39,723 nt of DNA from Muribaculaceae bacterium (lineage in GTDB: Bacteria > Bacteroidota > Bacteroidia > Bacteroidales > Muribaculaceae). Below the pieces are notes generated by a model that saw only the letters and a program-made list of their open reading frames with translations, ran no database searches and had not been told where the DNA came from. Position 1 is the first letter of the stretch. Each line of letters starts with the position of its first letter. Shown one piece after another: positions 1 through 8,440 of this stretch. The position numbers and the translations under genes are program-made. The DNA lies in the NCBI GenBank assembly GCA_023666885.1, contig JAMPBB010000006.1:1-39723 (forward strand), read 5' to 3'.

Positions 1-36
1 CGCCTCTCCAAAGAAAACGAGTCCCATGATGCGCAT
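1..36 (-). CDS. Possible 5' end of a divergent gene running off the window
   Basis: Twelve open codons (MRIMGLVFFGEA) read leftward from an ATG at 36 to the window edge. A near-consensus Bacteroidetes -7 box with one mismatch (TATTTTTCGC on the minus strand, about 46-55) lies just upstream. The stretch is too short to identify a family, and the open frame may be chance. It is listed only because the 90 bases before the first clear gene otherwise hold nothing recognisable. Confidence 0.2.
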   Translation of the reverse strand, partial: MRIMGLVFFGEA

Positions 37-90
37 CACATAACTGCGAAAAATAAATATAAGAAATAATATTACCTTATTATCCTGAAA

Positions 91-699
91 ATGAAAAAAA
101 CTTTGATTGCCGTTTCGGCCCTGATAATGATGCTCGGTCCGGTGGCATGTTCTGATTCTGAAACTTCAAAACAGGAAGCTCCTGCCGCAGGTGTCAAAAC
201 CGATGCCAAGTCAGAAGCTGTGCCCACTTCTATTAATATCCGATATATTGATGAGGACTCCCTGAGCGCACATTATAATCTGGCCAAGGACTTCAAAGAA
301 GCCTCCATACGCGCATTCAGCCGCCTGGAAAGCGCTCAGCAGAGTAAAGCCAAAGAAATACAGACATTCGGCTCTCAGATAGAGTCGAAAATGCGCTCCA
401 ACGGTTATCTGTCAGAGGACAGCTATAACGCTGACGTGGCCAAGCTTAATAAAATGCAGGAAAGCGCCCAGAATTATCTTGGCACCCTTCAGCGCAATAC
501 TGAAATGGAAATGGCTCAGCAGCAGCAGCAGCTCATGGATTCAGTGCAGAACTATATTAAGGAATATAACAAGACCAAGGGTTACGACGCTATCCTGTTC
601 AAGGCTGCCGGAGTTTACTTCAACCCGGCTCTTGACATAACCGAGGAGATAGTAGCCGGACTGAATGCCCGCTATAATAAAGTGCAGAAAAGCAAGTAA
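91..699 (+). CDS. OmpH/Skp-like periplasmic lipoprotein
   Basis: This 202-residue protein starts with a lipoprotein-type signal peptide (Lys-Lys, hydrophobic core, Cys20 in GPVAC). A low-complexity linker follows, then a long Lys/Glu/Gln-rich helical region (about 70-165) with a five-Gln run at about 143-147. The C-terminal block, GYDAIL ... NPALDIT ... LNARY (about 164-195), is the conserved end of the OmpH/Skp chaperone family, whose members form tentacle-like coiled coils that hold outer-membrane proteins in the periplasm. The family match is inferred from this tail and the coiled-coil design. A membrane-anchored form is a variant of the soluble E. coli Skp. The gene is convergent with the transporter at 766-2469 and shares a terminator with it. 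No clear -7 box was found upstream. Confidence 0.8.
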   Translation: MKKTLIAVSALIMMLGPVACSDSETSKQEAPAAGVKTDAKSEAVPTSINIRYIDEDSLSAHYNLAKDFKEASIRAFSRLESAQQSKAKEIQTFGSQIESKMRSNGYLSEDSYNADVAKLNKMQESAQNYLGTLQRNTEMEMAQQQQQLMDSVQNYIKEYNKTKGYDAILFKAAGVYFNPALDITEEIVAGLNARYNKVQKSK

Positions 700-725
700 T
701 AAGACAATAATCTTCACATAACAAA

Positions 726-767
726 GCATCCTTGCCGCAAGCATAGCGGCAAGGATGCCTTATTTTT
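726..767. terminator. Bidirectional intrinsic terminator between convergent genes
   Basis: A perfect 13-bp stem (GCATCCTTGCCGC at 726-738, its complement at 746-758) with a 7-base loop is followed by a T-rich run (761-767) on the plus strand. It lies between the stop of the OmpH-like gene and the stop of the minus-strand transporter, so it can end both transcripts. Confidence 0.85.
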
Positions 768-2469
768 AGGCGAGTATTACGGCAAAAAGACCCCACAGGA
801 TAAGAAGCACATTGCTCACGGCGTACGTTACCGTGTATCCTATAGTGGGCAGCGATGACCCTAATGTATCCTGTACGGCTCCGAGAGCCGCCGTGCATGT
901 GCGGGTTCCTGCACAGCAGCCGAGTGTGAAGGCTGGATTGAACTTGAACACCTTATGCCCGAGCCATAAGCCTATAAGCAGCGGGGCAGTCGTGGTGATG
1001 ACTCCGGCCACGAGCAGAAGCGGGCCTACGGTCCTTATACCCATCATGAACGAGGGTGCCGCGCTAAGCCCTACCACGGCTATGAATACGTTGAGTCCCA
1101 TCTGATTCATGAACCACAGTACTGACCGAGGAATGTGTCCGTAGGTGGGGCGCCGCGAGCGTAGCCATCCGAATACAAGTCCGGCTATCAGTGACCCTCC
1201 GCTTGTGCCGAAACTTATAGGAATGCTGTCAAACATGAATGTAACGGTGCCTAAGCTGCCGCCTATAAATAATGCAAGCGCCATAAACATTATATCGGTA
1301 TGTATGCTTGGGCGGTCCACATGTCCTAAATGTGTGGCAGCCTTGTTGAGTAGCTTCCGTGCGCCCACTATGGTAAGCGTGTCGCCGGCATTAAGAACCA
1401 AATCGGGAGTAGGCTTTATGGATTTGCCGTCGTGTGACACATCTTTTATTATTACGCCACGCATAAATGAGCGTTCTGCCAAATCCTTGATGCTCCGGCC
1501 TACTACCTTCCGGTTCTTCAGCAATACGGGAACTTGTTTCACCGGAAAGTTGAGCAGTGATATGCTTGACGTTTCCGCACCTATGAGGCGCCCTATTTTC
1601 ACCATGAACTCACGGCGCCCGGATATAACCACCGTATCACCTTTATGTATCACAGCATTAGGCGTGGCCATCAGTTTGGCTCCGTCAGTATGGCTCTGGA
1701 CTCGGTCAATAAATAGCAGCAATCCCTTGTCACGCAGGTAGCTTTCCGTGGCACTTACTGTGGCTCCGTCATTGAAAAATGCAGAATTGGCTTTATATGC
1801 ACGGAAGGCCACTTCCCTGCCGGCACTTATATAGGCGGGATCATTGTGCCAGGCGCTTGTGTCGTATAGCGCCTCAAGTTTGGCTGTCTGTTTGCGTACA
1901 TTTTCAAGTCCACCTAATAATCGCGGAGCCACACTGCTTAATATTATTACAGTGCCGAGTGTGCCATATATATATGTTACGGCGTAGCATATGGGTATAA
2001 TGTTGAGCTGTGCCGTCTTGTATTCAGGGGTGCCGGGCTGATTCTGTATGGCTTCGGCACCTACGCCGAGGAGTGAGGAGCATGTCTGTGAGCCGGAGAA
2101 AAGTCCTACTGTTTCACCGGCAGAGTAATGGAACAGGTGCGCTACCAATACCGTCACACCGAAGCAACTGAAGCTCATGGCTACGGCAAATAGCGCTTGC
2201 TTCAGTCCTACCCCCTTGAGTGAACTGAAAAACTTCGGCCCCACGCTGTAACCTATGGAGAACAGGAACATCATAAAGAACAGGTTCTTGATCTGGTCAG
2301 ATATGGGTATATCAAGCTGACCTATCAATAATCCTATAAGCAGCACGGCAGTTACAGAGCCGAGTGTAAATGATTTGTATTTAAGCCGTCCTATGCCAAA
2401 GCCTATACCCACGGTGAGGAATACAGCTATGGCCGGATAGTTACGGAGTATTTCGGCAAACCAATCCAT
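766..2469 (-). CDS. YidE/AspT-family transporter with two RCK_C domains
   Basis: This 567-residue inner-membrane protein has the architecture of the aspartate:alanine exchanger (AAEx) family: five or six helices (about 10-185), a cytoplasmic pair of TrkA-C/RCK_C regulatory domains (about 205-375, seen as two copies of a hydrophobic beta pattern ending in GDTVVISG and GDTLTIVG), then a second helical block (about 390-567). The repeat motif GYSVGPKFF (73-81) is typical of the first half, and a cognate glycine-rich segment (GLSAAP) lies in the second. AspT exchanges aspartate and alanine, but most YidE/YbjL homologues have no proven substrate, so none is assigned. Nothing is truncated. It is a single gene, separated by a hairpin from prfB upstream and by a terminator downstream. 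Confidence 0.9.
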   Translation of the reverse strand: MDWFAEILRNYPAIAVFLTVGIGFGIGRLKYKSFTLGSVTAVLLIGLLIGQLDIPISDQIKNLFFMMFLFSIGYSVGPKFFSSLKGVGLKQALFAVAMSFSCFGVTVLVAHLFHYSAGETVGLFSGSQTCSSLLGVGAEAIQNQPGTPEYKTAQLNIIPICYAVTYIYGTLGTVIILSSVAPRLLGGLENVRKQTAKLEALYDTSAWHNDPAYISAGREVAFRAYKANSAFFNDGATVSATESYLRDKGLLLFIDRVQSHTDGAKLMATPNAVIHKGDTVVISGRREFMVKIGRLIGAETSSISLLNFPVKQVPVLLKNRKVVGRSIKDLAERSFMRGVIIKDVSHDGKSIKPTPDLVLNAGDTLTIVGARKLLNKAATHLGHVDRPSIHTDIMFMALALFIGGSLGTVTFMFDSIPISFGTSGGSLIAGLVFGWLRSRRPTYGHIPRSVLWFMNQMGLNVFIAVVGLSAAPSFMMGIRTVGPLLLVAGVITTTAPLLIGLWLGHKVFKFNPAFTLGCCAGTRTCTAALGAVQDTLGSSLPTIGYTVTYAVSNVLLILWGLFAVILA

Positions 2470-2584
2470 ATAAAGTTTTTTATTTTAACATTAACATACT
2501 CCATACGGTTTAGGGGAGCGCCCATTAAAAGCACTGTATTATTTTATGCAGGTTAACCCTATACTACTATATGCACAAAATTTT

Positions 2585-2622
2585 TAAGGCTGCACCGTAG
2601 TGATTCTCACGGTGCAGCCTTA
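2585..2622 (-). terminator. Strong hairpin downstream of prfB
   Basis: A 14-bp stem (TAAGGCTGCACCGT at 2585-2598, complement at 2609-2622) with a 10-base loop lies 35 bases past the prfB stop. On the minus strand it is followed by AAAAATTTTG, so the T-tract is weak. The rest of the gap between prfB and the transporter gene (2470-2656) is AT-rich, and I see no convincing promoter or riboswitch in it. Confidence 0.7.
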
Positions 2623-2656
2623 TTTTAAGTTGTATTGGGTTTCCGAATTAGTACAA

Positions 2657-3779
2657 TCAATCGGCCTCTTCAGTGCCGGCAAACTCCATAAGGAATGCTT
2701 TTATGAAGCCGTCAAGCTCTCCGTCCATTACGCCTCCCACATCTGAGGTCTGGAATCCGGTACGGTGATCCTTCACTCGGCGGTCATCCATTACGTAGCT
2801 TCGTATCTGTGAGCCCCATTCTATCTTCATCTTGCCGGCCTCCACCTTAGCCTGTTCCTGCAGACGATGTTGCAGCTCCTTGTCATAAAGTATAGAACGG
2901 AGTTGGCGCATGGCATTCTCCTTGTTCTTGGGCTGGTCACGGGTCTCGGTATTTTCAATCAGAATCTCCTCCTTTTCACCGGTATATGGATCGGTAAACT
3001 GGTAGCGGAGTCGTACGCCGGATTCCACCTTGTTAACGTTCTGGCCGCCTGCACCTCCGCTTCGGAATGTATCCCACGACAGTAGCGCCGGATCCACCTT
3101 TACCTCTATAGTGTCATCCACCAGAGGGGTTACGAATACTGATGCAAAAGAGGTCATACGTTTTCCTTGGGCGTTGTATGGCGACACGCGTACCAGACGG
3201 TGCACACCGTTCTCGCTCTTCAGGTATCCGTAAGCAAAGTCACCTTCCACATTTATAGTACATGACTTTATTCCGGCCTCATCGCCTTCCAGAAGGTTGG
3301 CCATAGATGTCTTGTATCCGTGTTTCTCGCACCAGCGCAGATACATACGCATAAGCATTGATGCCCAGTCCTGGCTTTCAGTGCCGCCTGCACCGGAATT
3401 TATTTTCAGTACTACACCGAGCTTGTCTTCCTCGCGGCGAAGCATATTGCGGAGCTCAAGGCGCTCTATCTTGTCCAAGGCATCGGCATACATGGCATCA
3501 AGCTCATCCTCCTCCATGGCGCCTTCTTTTACGAAATCCCATGCAAGTTGCAGCTCATCCACGGCATTGGCCACTTCCTCATAGCCGTCTATCCACGCTT
3601 GGATATCCTTTATCTTCTTCATCTGAGCCTGGGCTTCCTTGGGATGCTCCCAGAAGTCAGGCACATGCGTACGGAGTTCTTCTTCTTCTACTTGTATTTT
3701 CTTGCTGTCGACGTCAAAGATACCTCCTCAACGCCAGCTTGCGTTCAAAAGTCTCTTTTAATTGTTCCTGGGTAATCAT
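2657..3779 (-). CDS. prfB: Peptide chain release factor 2, read through a programmed +1 frameshift
   Basis: RF2 recognises UAA and UGA stops and releases the finished chain. The gene starts at ATG 3779, runs 21 codons to an in-frame TGA at 3716-3714, and continues in the +1 frame from GAC at 3715 to the stop at 2657, giving about 373 residues, as expected for the family. The catalytic GGQ is encoded at 3041-3049 in the context SGGAGGQNVNK. The stop-recognition tripeptide, SPF in E. coli, reads SPY here (3176-3184, VRVSPYNA). The C-terminal GSQIRSYV and DDRRVKDHRTG blocks match the family. An annotation starting at the GTG at 3664 would miss the N-terminal 38 residues. It is divergent from the helicase gene, with a consensus -7 box at 3809-3817. 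Confidence 0.97.
3713..3728 (-). promoter_or_regulatory. prfB: Programmed +1 frameshift site of prfB
   Basis: Minus-strand reading is AGG AGG TAT CTT TGA C. This has the classic RF2 autoregulatory layout: an internal Shine-Dalgarno-like element (here a perfect AGGAGG), a three-base spacer, the slippery CTT codon and a UGA followed by C, the weakest UGA context. When RF2 is scarce the ribosome pauses on UGA and slips +1, restoring RF2 synthesis. The downstream +1 frame continues without interruption into the conserved RF2 sequence. Confidence 0.96.
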
Positions 3780-3808
3780 GTTTAATTATCGTTTTTTGAT
3801 TTTATGGC

Positions 3809-3817
3809 GCAAAGATA
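3809..3817 (-). promoter_or_regulatory. Bacteroidetes -7 promoter box for prfB
   Basis: TATCTTTGC on the minus strand is a perfect match to the Bacteroidetes sigma-ABfr -7 consensus TAnnTTTGY. Transcription would start around 3804, leaving a leader of about 25 bases. No good -33 TTTG is seen at the usual spacing. Confidence 0.7.
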
Positions 3818-3831
3818 CGAAAATAAATTCG

Positions 3832-3840
3832 TACATTTGT
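3832..3840 (+). promoter_or_regulatory. Bacteroidetes -7 promoter box for the helicase gene
   Basis: TACATTTGT is a perfect TAnnTTTGY match, facing away from the prfB box 15 bases to its left. The predicted start point lies only about 11-13 bases before the ATG at 3857, so the mRNA leader would be very short. No -33 element is evident. Confidence 0.65.
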
Positions 3841-3856
3841 CATATAACACCCCCCG

Positions 3857-5296
3857 ATGATGGATATCCACGAGTTTGCCGAGCGTATATTTCTGAATCT
3901 GCCTTATGACCCTACCGATCAGCAGATAGAGCTTATAGCGGCCCTGTCTAAATTTTGTTCAGCCGATATGCCTGACGGATCCGTGTTTCTTCTGTGCGGA
4001 TATGCCGGTACGGGTAAGACTTCTCTTACCGGAGCTCTTGTAAGGGCGCTACGCGAGGCATCTATACCCGTGGTGCTTATGGCTCCTACAGGTAGGGCGG
4101 CCAAAGTGCTTTCAGCTATGTCCGGAATGATGGCCACCACCATTCATAGGCGTATCTATCGGTCATCATCTATGTCCGGACTGTCATATATGAGCGGAGA
4201 GGTGGCCGACAATCCCATGCAGAACGCTGTGTTCATAGTGGATGAGGCTTCTATGATAGGCGCCGATGGCAGTGATTTCAAGGGTAATCTTCTTGAGGAC
4301 TTGATACACTATGTATATACGGGGCAAGGATGCCGTATGATACTTCTTGGCGATACCGCCCAGCTTCCGCCGGTAGGATGTACTGAAAGCCCGGCCATGA
4401 ATGTGGGAGAGTTGCGTTCCTACGGATTAAGGGTTATGAAGGCCGTGCTTACGCGTATTGTGCGTCAAGGACATGACTCCGGCATACTGTATAATGCCAC
4501 AAGGCTCCGGCGCAATATCAAGCGCGGAGTGGATAAGGACGGGCTTCTCCCCATACCGAGCCTTGTGATTAAAGGATTCCCGGATGTGGAATGTGTGGAC
4601 GCTGCTGATCTTGAGGATGCCATAGCATCATCATATTCAAGCTTTGGTGAAGAAGCTACCATTATGATTACACGCTCCAACCGCCGGGCCACAGCTTATA
4701 ATCTGGCTATTCGCAGCCGGATACTCGGCCGTGATGAGGAGCTGTGCAAGGGAGAGCGACTGATGGTAGCGCGTAACAATTATCTTTGGAGTGCCAAGGT
4801 GAAAGGCCTTGACTTCATAGCCAATGGCGACATGGCAACGGTGGAACGCGTATATGGCGTGGATGAAAAGTATGGATTGAGATTTGCCGATGTGAGCATA
4901 TCTCTTCCTGATCGTGGCGGCGTGACACTTGACTGCAAGGTGATGCTTGACACGTTGACCTCTGATTATGCCACGCTCCCTTCGGATGAGCTTGGCGAGT
5001 TTTATCAGGCTGCCGTAATGGATGCTGACATGTTCACAGCCGATACTCCCTACGCCGCACGCATGAAAATACTGCGTGCGGATCCTTATGTGGCCGCGCT
5101 TCAGGTAAAGTATGCCTATACGGTGACATGCCATAAGGCTCAGGGTGGCCAGTGGAGTCATGTGTTTATAGATATGGGGGCCATAGCTGATGAGGCTACG
5201 CGCACCGTCGATTTCTACAGGTGGCTATATACAGCCGTTACCAGAGCCACTGAGAAAATCACTTTTGTGTCGCCACAGTTAAAAATTATAGAATGA
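3857..5296 (+). CDS. RecD/Dda-like superfamily 1 DNA helicase
   Basis: This 479-residue cytoplasmic ATPase shows Walker A GYAGTGKT (48-55), motif Ia APTGRAA (76-82), Walker B with motif II IVDEAS (127-132), motif III around LLGDTAQLPPVG, and the C-terminal UvrD_C_2-type motif VI block VTCHKAQGGQW (423-433) followed by a conserved YTAVTRA-type arginine finger (LYTAVTRAT). This set is typical of the SF1B helicases RecD2, Dda and Pif1. It lacks the extra N-terminal OB and HhH regions of full RecD2, so it resembles the short Bacteroidales RecD-like ATPase. A role in repair or replication restart is inferred from the family. Two ATGs sit in tandem at 3857 and 3860. It precedes nrnA, which has its own promoter. 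Confidence 0.88.
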   Translation: MMDIHEFAERIFLNLPYDPTDQQIELIAALSKFCSADMPDGSVFLLCGYAGTGKTSLTGALVRALREASIPVVLMAPTGRAAKVLSAMSGMMATTIHRRIYRSSSMSGLSYMSGEVADNPMQNAVFIVDEASMIGADGSDFKGNLLEDLIHYVYTGQGCRMILLGDTAQLPPVGCTESPAMNVGELRSYGLRVMKAVLTRIVRQGHDSGILYNATRLRRNIKRGVDKDGLLPIPSLVIKGFPDVECVDAADLEDAIASSYSSFGEEATIMITRSNRRATAYNLAIRSRILGRDEELCKGERLMVARNNYLWSAKVKGLDFIANGDMATVERVYGVDEKYGLRFADVSISLPDRGGVTLDCKVMLDTLTSDYATLPSDELGEFYQAAVMDADMFTADTPYAARMKILRADPYVAALQVKYAYTVTCHKAQGGQWSHVFIDMGAIADEATRTVDFYRWLYTAVTRATEKITFVSPQLKIIE

Positions 5297-5320
5297 TACA
5301 TTATAGCTGTGATAATTTCG

Positions 5321-5329
5321 TATCTTTGT
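5321..5329 (+). promoter_or_regulatory. Bacteroidetes -7 promoter box for nrnA
   Basis: TATCTTTGT is a perfect TAnnTTTGY match, 30 bases before the nrnA ATG and just past the helicase stop. The predicted start point is near 5335. It probably drives nrnA, the DUF4827-like gene, glmM and the NlpC/P60 gene together, because these are spaced by only 9, 27 and 4 bases. Confidence 0.75.
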
Positions 5330-5358
5330 AGCTCGCAAATCATATAGCGCAAGCTGAT

Positions 5359-6435
5359 ATGCCTGAAATGACAACAGATATGGCCTATATACACGCTTCA
5401 GAACTGGAGCGGCTAAAAGAACTGGTAAGCCATGCCGGCAGGGTGGCCATTGTTTGCCATATGACCCCTGATGGTGATGCCATAGGCTCATCGTTATGCT
5501 TGTGGCATACATTGCTGGCTATGGGGAAGGAACCTGTGATAGTTACTCCGGATGCCATTCCGGCTGACCTCACATTCTTGCCGGGGGCCGACAGGGTGGT
5601 TATAGCATCCTATATGCATACCCGGGCCGAGGGTGTGCTGCGAGGTGCCGATCTTGTGTTCTGTCTTGACTTCAATGAGCCGGCAAGGGTTGACCGCATG
5701 TCGGCCATGCTTATGCGTGCCAAGGCCCCTAAGGTTATGATAGATCATCACCTGAACCCTCAGCCGGAGTTTTGCGATGTGACGTTCTCTGTGCCTGAAA
5801 GCTCCTCGACATGCCTGCTTCTGTACCGGGTGCTTGAAGCCGAGGGTTGGGACTGCCATGTGGGGCGGTTTGCAGCCGAATGCTGTATAGCCGGCATGAT
5901 GACCGATACGGGCAATTTCAGCTACAATGCCAATGACCCTGAGATATATCGTGTGCTCGGAGCGCTGATGCAGCGCGGGGTTGATAAGGATGCCCTTTAT
6001 AAACGGCTGTTTGATACGTCTACCGAACGCAGAATACGCCTCATGGGCTATGCCCAGTACAAGAAAATGATAGTGATACCCGAGCGGTCATGCGCTCTGA
6101 TTACGCTGTCGGTGCCGGAGCTGAAAGAGTTTGGATATCATAAGGGCGATACTGAGGGGCTTGTTAACTGCCCGCTTAGTATGCCGGAAATCAAGTGGTC
6201 CATATATCTGCGCGAAAGCGAAGAGGGGTACGTTAAAGTATCCATGAGGAGTAAAGGTGATTTCTCCGTTCGTGACATCTGTGCCGCTCATTTTGGTGGC
6301 GGAGGCCATGTCAATGCTTCCGGTGGCGAGGTACGCGGTTCCATGCAGGAGGCTTTTGACCGTGTGCTTGAAGTGATACATCAGTATAATCCATCGGAAC
6401 ATAACAATAGTAACAACATAAATATTGAACAGTAA
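5359..6435 (+). CDS. nrnA: DHH-family oligoribonuclease / pAp phosphatase (NrnA type)
   Basis: NrnA-type enzymes degrade 2-5 base RNA oligomers and dephosphorylate 3'-phosphoadenosine 5'-phosphate in the cytoplasm. This 358-residue protein has the expected Mn-binding residues: H34 with D38 and D40 in HMTPDGDAIGS, D104 in FCLDFN, and the DHH motif at 129-131. The C-terminal DHHA1 domain carries the substrate-binding GGGGHVNASGG loop (about 313-323). Length matches the family (about 320-360). It heads the run nrnA, DUF4827-like lipoprotein, glmM, NlpC/P60. Isoleucine is encoded mostly by ATA (5 of the first 7 Ile codons), a bias shared with several neighbouring genes. The substrate assignment follows family precedent only. 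Confidence 0.92.
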   Translation: MPEMTTDMAYIHASELERLKELVSHAGRVAIVCHMTPDGDAIGSSLCLWHTLLAMGKEPVIVTPDAIPADLTFLPGADRVVIASYMHTRAEGVLRGADLVFCLDFNEPARVDRMSAMLMRAKAPKVMIDHHLNPQPEFCDVTFSVPESSSTCLLLYRVLEAEGWDCHVGRFAAECCIAGMMTDTGNFSYNANDPEIYRVLGALMQRGVDKDALYKRLFDTSTERRIRLMGYAQYKKMIVIPERSCALITLSVPELKEFGYHKGDTEGLVNCPLSMPEIKWSIYLRESEEGYVKVSMRSKGDFSVRDICAAHFGGGGHVNASGGEVRGSMQEAFDRVLEVIHQYNPSEHNNSNNINIEQ

Positions 6436-6444
6436 TAATAAAGC

Positions 6445-7020
6445 ATGAAGATATCTTTGAAATGTATTGTGGCTCTGGCCATAGGAGTGATAATGCTACC
6501 GCTTGTGTCATGTGAGGACGGGCAGAGCTATGCCGAGATGCTCAACTCGGAGAATCAGGCCGTAAACCGCTTTCTGGTAGACCAGAAGGTGATACCTCAA
6601 ATTCCGGCCGACAGTGTGTTTGAAGCCGGAGAGAATGCTCCTTACTATCAGATAGATGAGGACGGCAATATATATATGCAGGTGGTAAAATACGGTGACG
6701 GCGCCATGGTAGAGGATGACCAGCGCGTATATTTCCGCTTCATGCGATATAATCTCATGTACTATGGCGGCCCTGGCCAAATGCCTGACGGCGATGGTAA
6801 CAAGAACAATCTTGCTGCCGAGAATACCTATTTTGTCTACAACAATTATACATTGCCCACCTCTTCAAGTTGGGGCAGTGGCATACAGATACCGCTTAGA
6901 TTCGTGCCTTTGAATTCAGAGGTGAATGTGGTAATCAAGTCACAGTATGGCATGACAAGTGAAATGTCATACGTCCAGCCGTTCCTCTATAACATAACCT
7001 ACTTCAAGAGTCAGATATAA
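6445..7020 (+). CDS. DUF4827-like, FKBP-fold-like lipoprotein
   Basis: This 191-residue lipoprotein has a clean signal peptide and lipobox (LVSC, Cys23) and is probably attached to a periplasm-facing membrane. The mature part has a pattern recalling FKBP-type prolyl isomerases: GDGAMVEDDQRVYF, then a loop-rich region, then GSGIQIPLRFVPL, and a final beta strand (PFLYNITYF). The aromatic active-site set of true FKBPs is not obvious, so it may lack isomerase activity. I recall this family as DUF4827, a Bacteroidales-restricted group, but the number should be checked by profile search. It lies 9 bases after nrnA and 27 bases before glmM, so it is likely co-transcribed with both. Confidence 0.75.
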   Translation: MKISLKCIVALAIGVIMLPLVSCEDGQSYAEMLNSENQAVNRFLVDQKVIPQIPADSVFEAGENAPYYQIDEDGNIYMQVVKYGDGAMVEDDQRVYFRFMRYNLMYYGGPGQMPDGDGNKNNLAAENTYFVYNNYTLPTSSSWGSGIQIPLRFVPLNSEVNVVIKSQYGMTSEMSYVQPFLYNITYFKSQI

Positions 7021-7047
7021 AAATTATAACACCATAAACTACCCAAC

Positions 7048-8436
7048 ATGACACTTATTAAATCTATATCCGGCATTCGCGGCACTATAGGCGGCGCACC
7101 GGGCGATGGTCTTTCTCCACTTGACATCGTGAAATTCACTGCTGCGTATGCTACATTCATCCGTAAGGAACGTCCCGATGGTAAGGGCGTTATAGTAGTA
7201 GGACGCGATGCCCGCCTGTCAGGTGAGATGGTGAGCGGTATAGTGGTATCTACATTGTGTGCCATGGGGTATGATGTGGTAAATATAGGGCTGGCTTCCA
7301 CCCCCACCACTGAAATAGCCGTTACGGGCGAAGGTGCCGATGGCGGTATCATAATTACGGCGAGCCATAACCCTACGCAGTGGAATGCTCTTAAGCTCCT
7401 TAACTCATGCGGGGAGTTCCTTAACGATGCCCAGGGTAAGGAAGTGCTTCGGATAGCTGATGAAGAGGCATATAGCTTTGTACCTGTAGAGCAGATGGGG
7501 CATGAATACAGTAATCAGACGTATACACGCCGCCATATAGAGCAGGTGCTTGCGCTTGATCTTGTCGATGCCGACGCCATAGCCGCTGCTGATTTCACGG
7601 TGGCTGTCGATGCCGTCAATTCGGTAGGTGGCGTAGTGATACCTCAGTTACTGCGTGCCCTCGGGGTGAAGAACGTCATAGAACTTAATTGCGAGCCTAA
7701 CGGTAAGTTTGCTCACACCCCGGAGCCTATACCTGAAAATCTTACTCAGATATCTGACTTGATGCGTACTTCACGTGCCGATGTCGGATTTGTGGTGGAT
7801 CCTGACGTGGACCGCCTTGCCATAGTTATGGAAAACGGTGAGATGTTCGTAGAGGAGTATACTCTTGTGGCTGTGGCCGATTACATACTGTCAAAAACTC
7901 CGGGCGCTACGGTATCTAATCTTAGCTCATCACGTGCGCTTGCCGATGTGACACGTGCACACGGATGTGAATACTCGGCATCGGCAGTGGGCGAGGTGAA
8001 CGTCACAACTAAGATGAAGCAGACCGGAGCCGTGATAGGTGGTGAAGGTAACGGTGGTGTTATATACCCGGCAGCTCACTACGGTCGTGATGCGCTCGTA
8101 GGCGTAGCCCTGTTCCTTACGCTTCTTGCCAAGAGCGGAAAGACAGTGTCGGAACTCAAGGCCGGATATCCGCCCTACGCCATAGCCAAAAATAAGGTGC
8201 AGCTCACTCCTGATATTGATGTCGATGCCATACTTGCCGAGGTAAAAAAGCAGTATGCCTCTGAGAAGATAACGGATATTGACGGTGTGAAAATTGACTT
8301 TGCCGACTGCTGGGTACATCTGCGCAAATCCAATACCGAGCCGATAATACGTATCTATTCTGAAGCCCATACCATGGCTGAGGCCGAGGCTCTCGGGCAG
8401 AAAATAAAGGATGTCATAGCATCAATGGCCAAGTAA
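7048..8436 (+). CDS. glmM: Phosphoglucosamine mutase (alpha-phosphohexomutase family)
   Basis: GlmM interconverts glucosamine-6-phosphate and glucosamine-1-phosphate, the step before UDP-GlcNAc for peptidoglycan and LPS. The four family landmarks are present: phosphoserine loop TASHNP (Ser106), Mg-binding DPDVDR (251-256), sugar-binding GEGNGG (332-337) and the phosphate-binding RKSNTEP loop (426-432). The N-terminal ISGIRGTIGG is typical of Bacteroidetes members. At 462 residues the length is normal. The SNTEP form of the last loop is also seen in phosphomannomutases, so the exact hexose specificity is not certain from sequence alone. It sits four bases before the NlpC/P60 gene, a fitting cell-wall pairing. 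Confidence 0.9.
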   Translation: MTLIKSISGIRGTIGGAPGDGLSPLDIVKFTAAYATFIRKERPDGKGVIVVGRDARLSGEMVSGIVVSTLCAMGYDVVNIGLASTPTTEIAVTGEGADGGIIITASHNPTQWNALKLLNSCGEFLNDAQGKEVLRIADEEAYSFVPVEQMGHEYSNQTYTRRHIEQVLALDLVDADAIAAADFTVAVDAVNSVGGVVIPQLLRALGVKNVIELNCEPNGKFAHTPEPIPENLTQISDLMRTSRADVGFVVDPDVDRLAIVMENGEMFVEEYTLVAVADYILSKTPGATVSNLSSSRALADVTRAHGCEYSASAVGEVNVTTKMKQTGAVIGGEGNGGVIYPAAHYGRDALVGVALFLTLLAKSGKTVSELKAGYPPYAIAKNKVQLTPDIDVDAILAEVKKQYASEKITDIDGVKIDFADCWVHLRKSNTEPIIRIYSEAHTMAEAEALGQKIKDVIASMAK

Positions 8437-8440
8437 ATCC

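Noticed and set aside
517..531. (CAG)5 triplet run in the OmpH-like gene as a phase-variation tract
   Set aside because: Five units of a triplet would not shift the frame and are short for slippage. It simply encodes Gln in the coiled coil.
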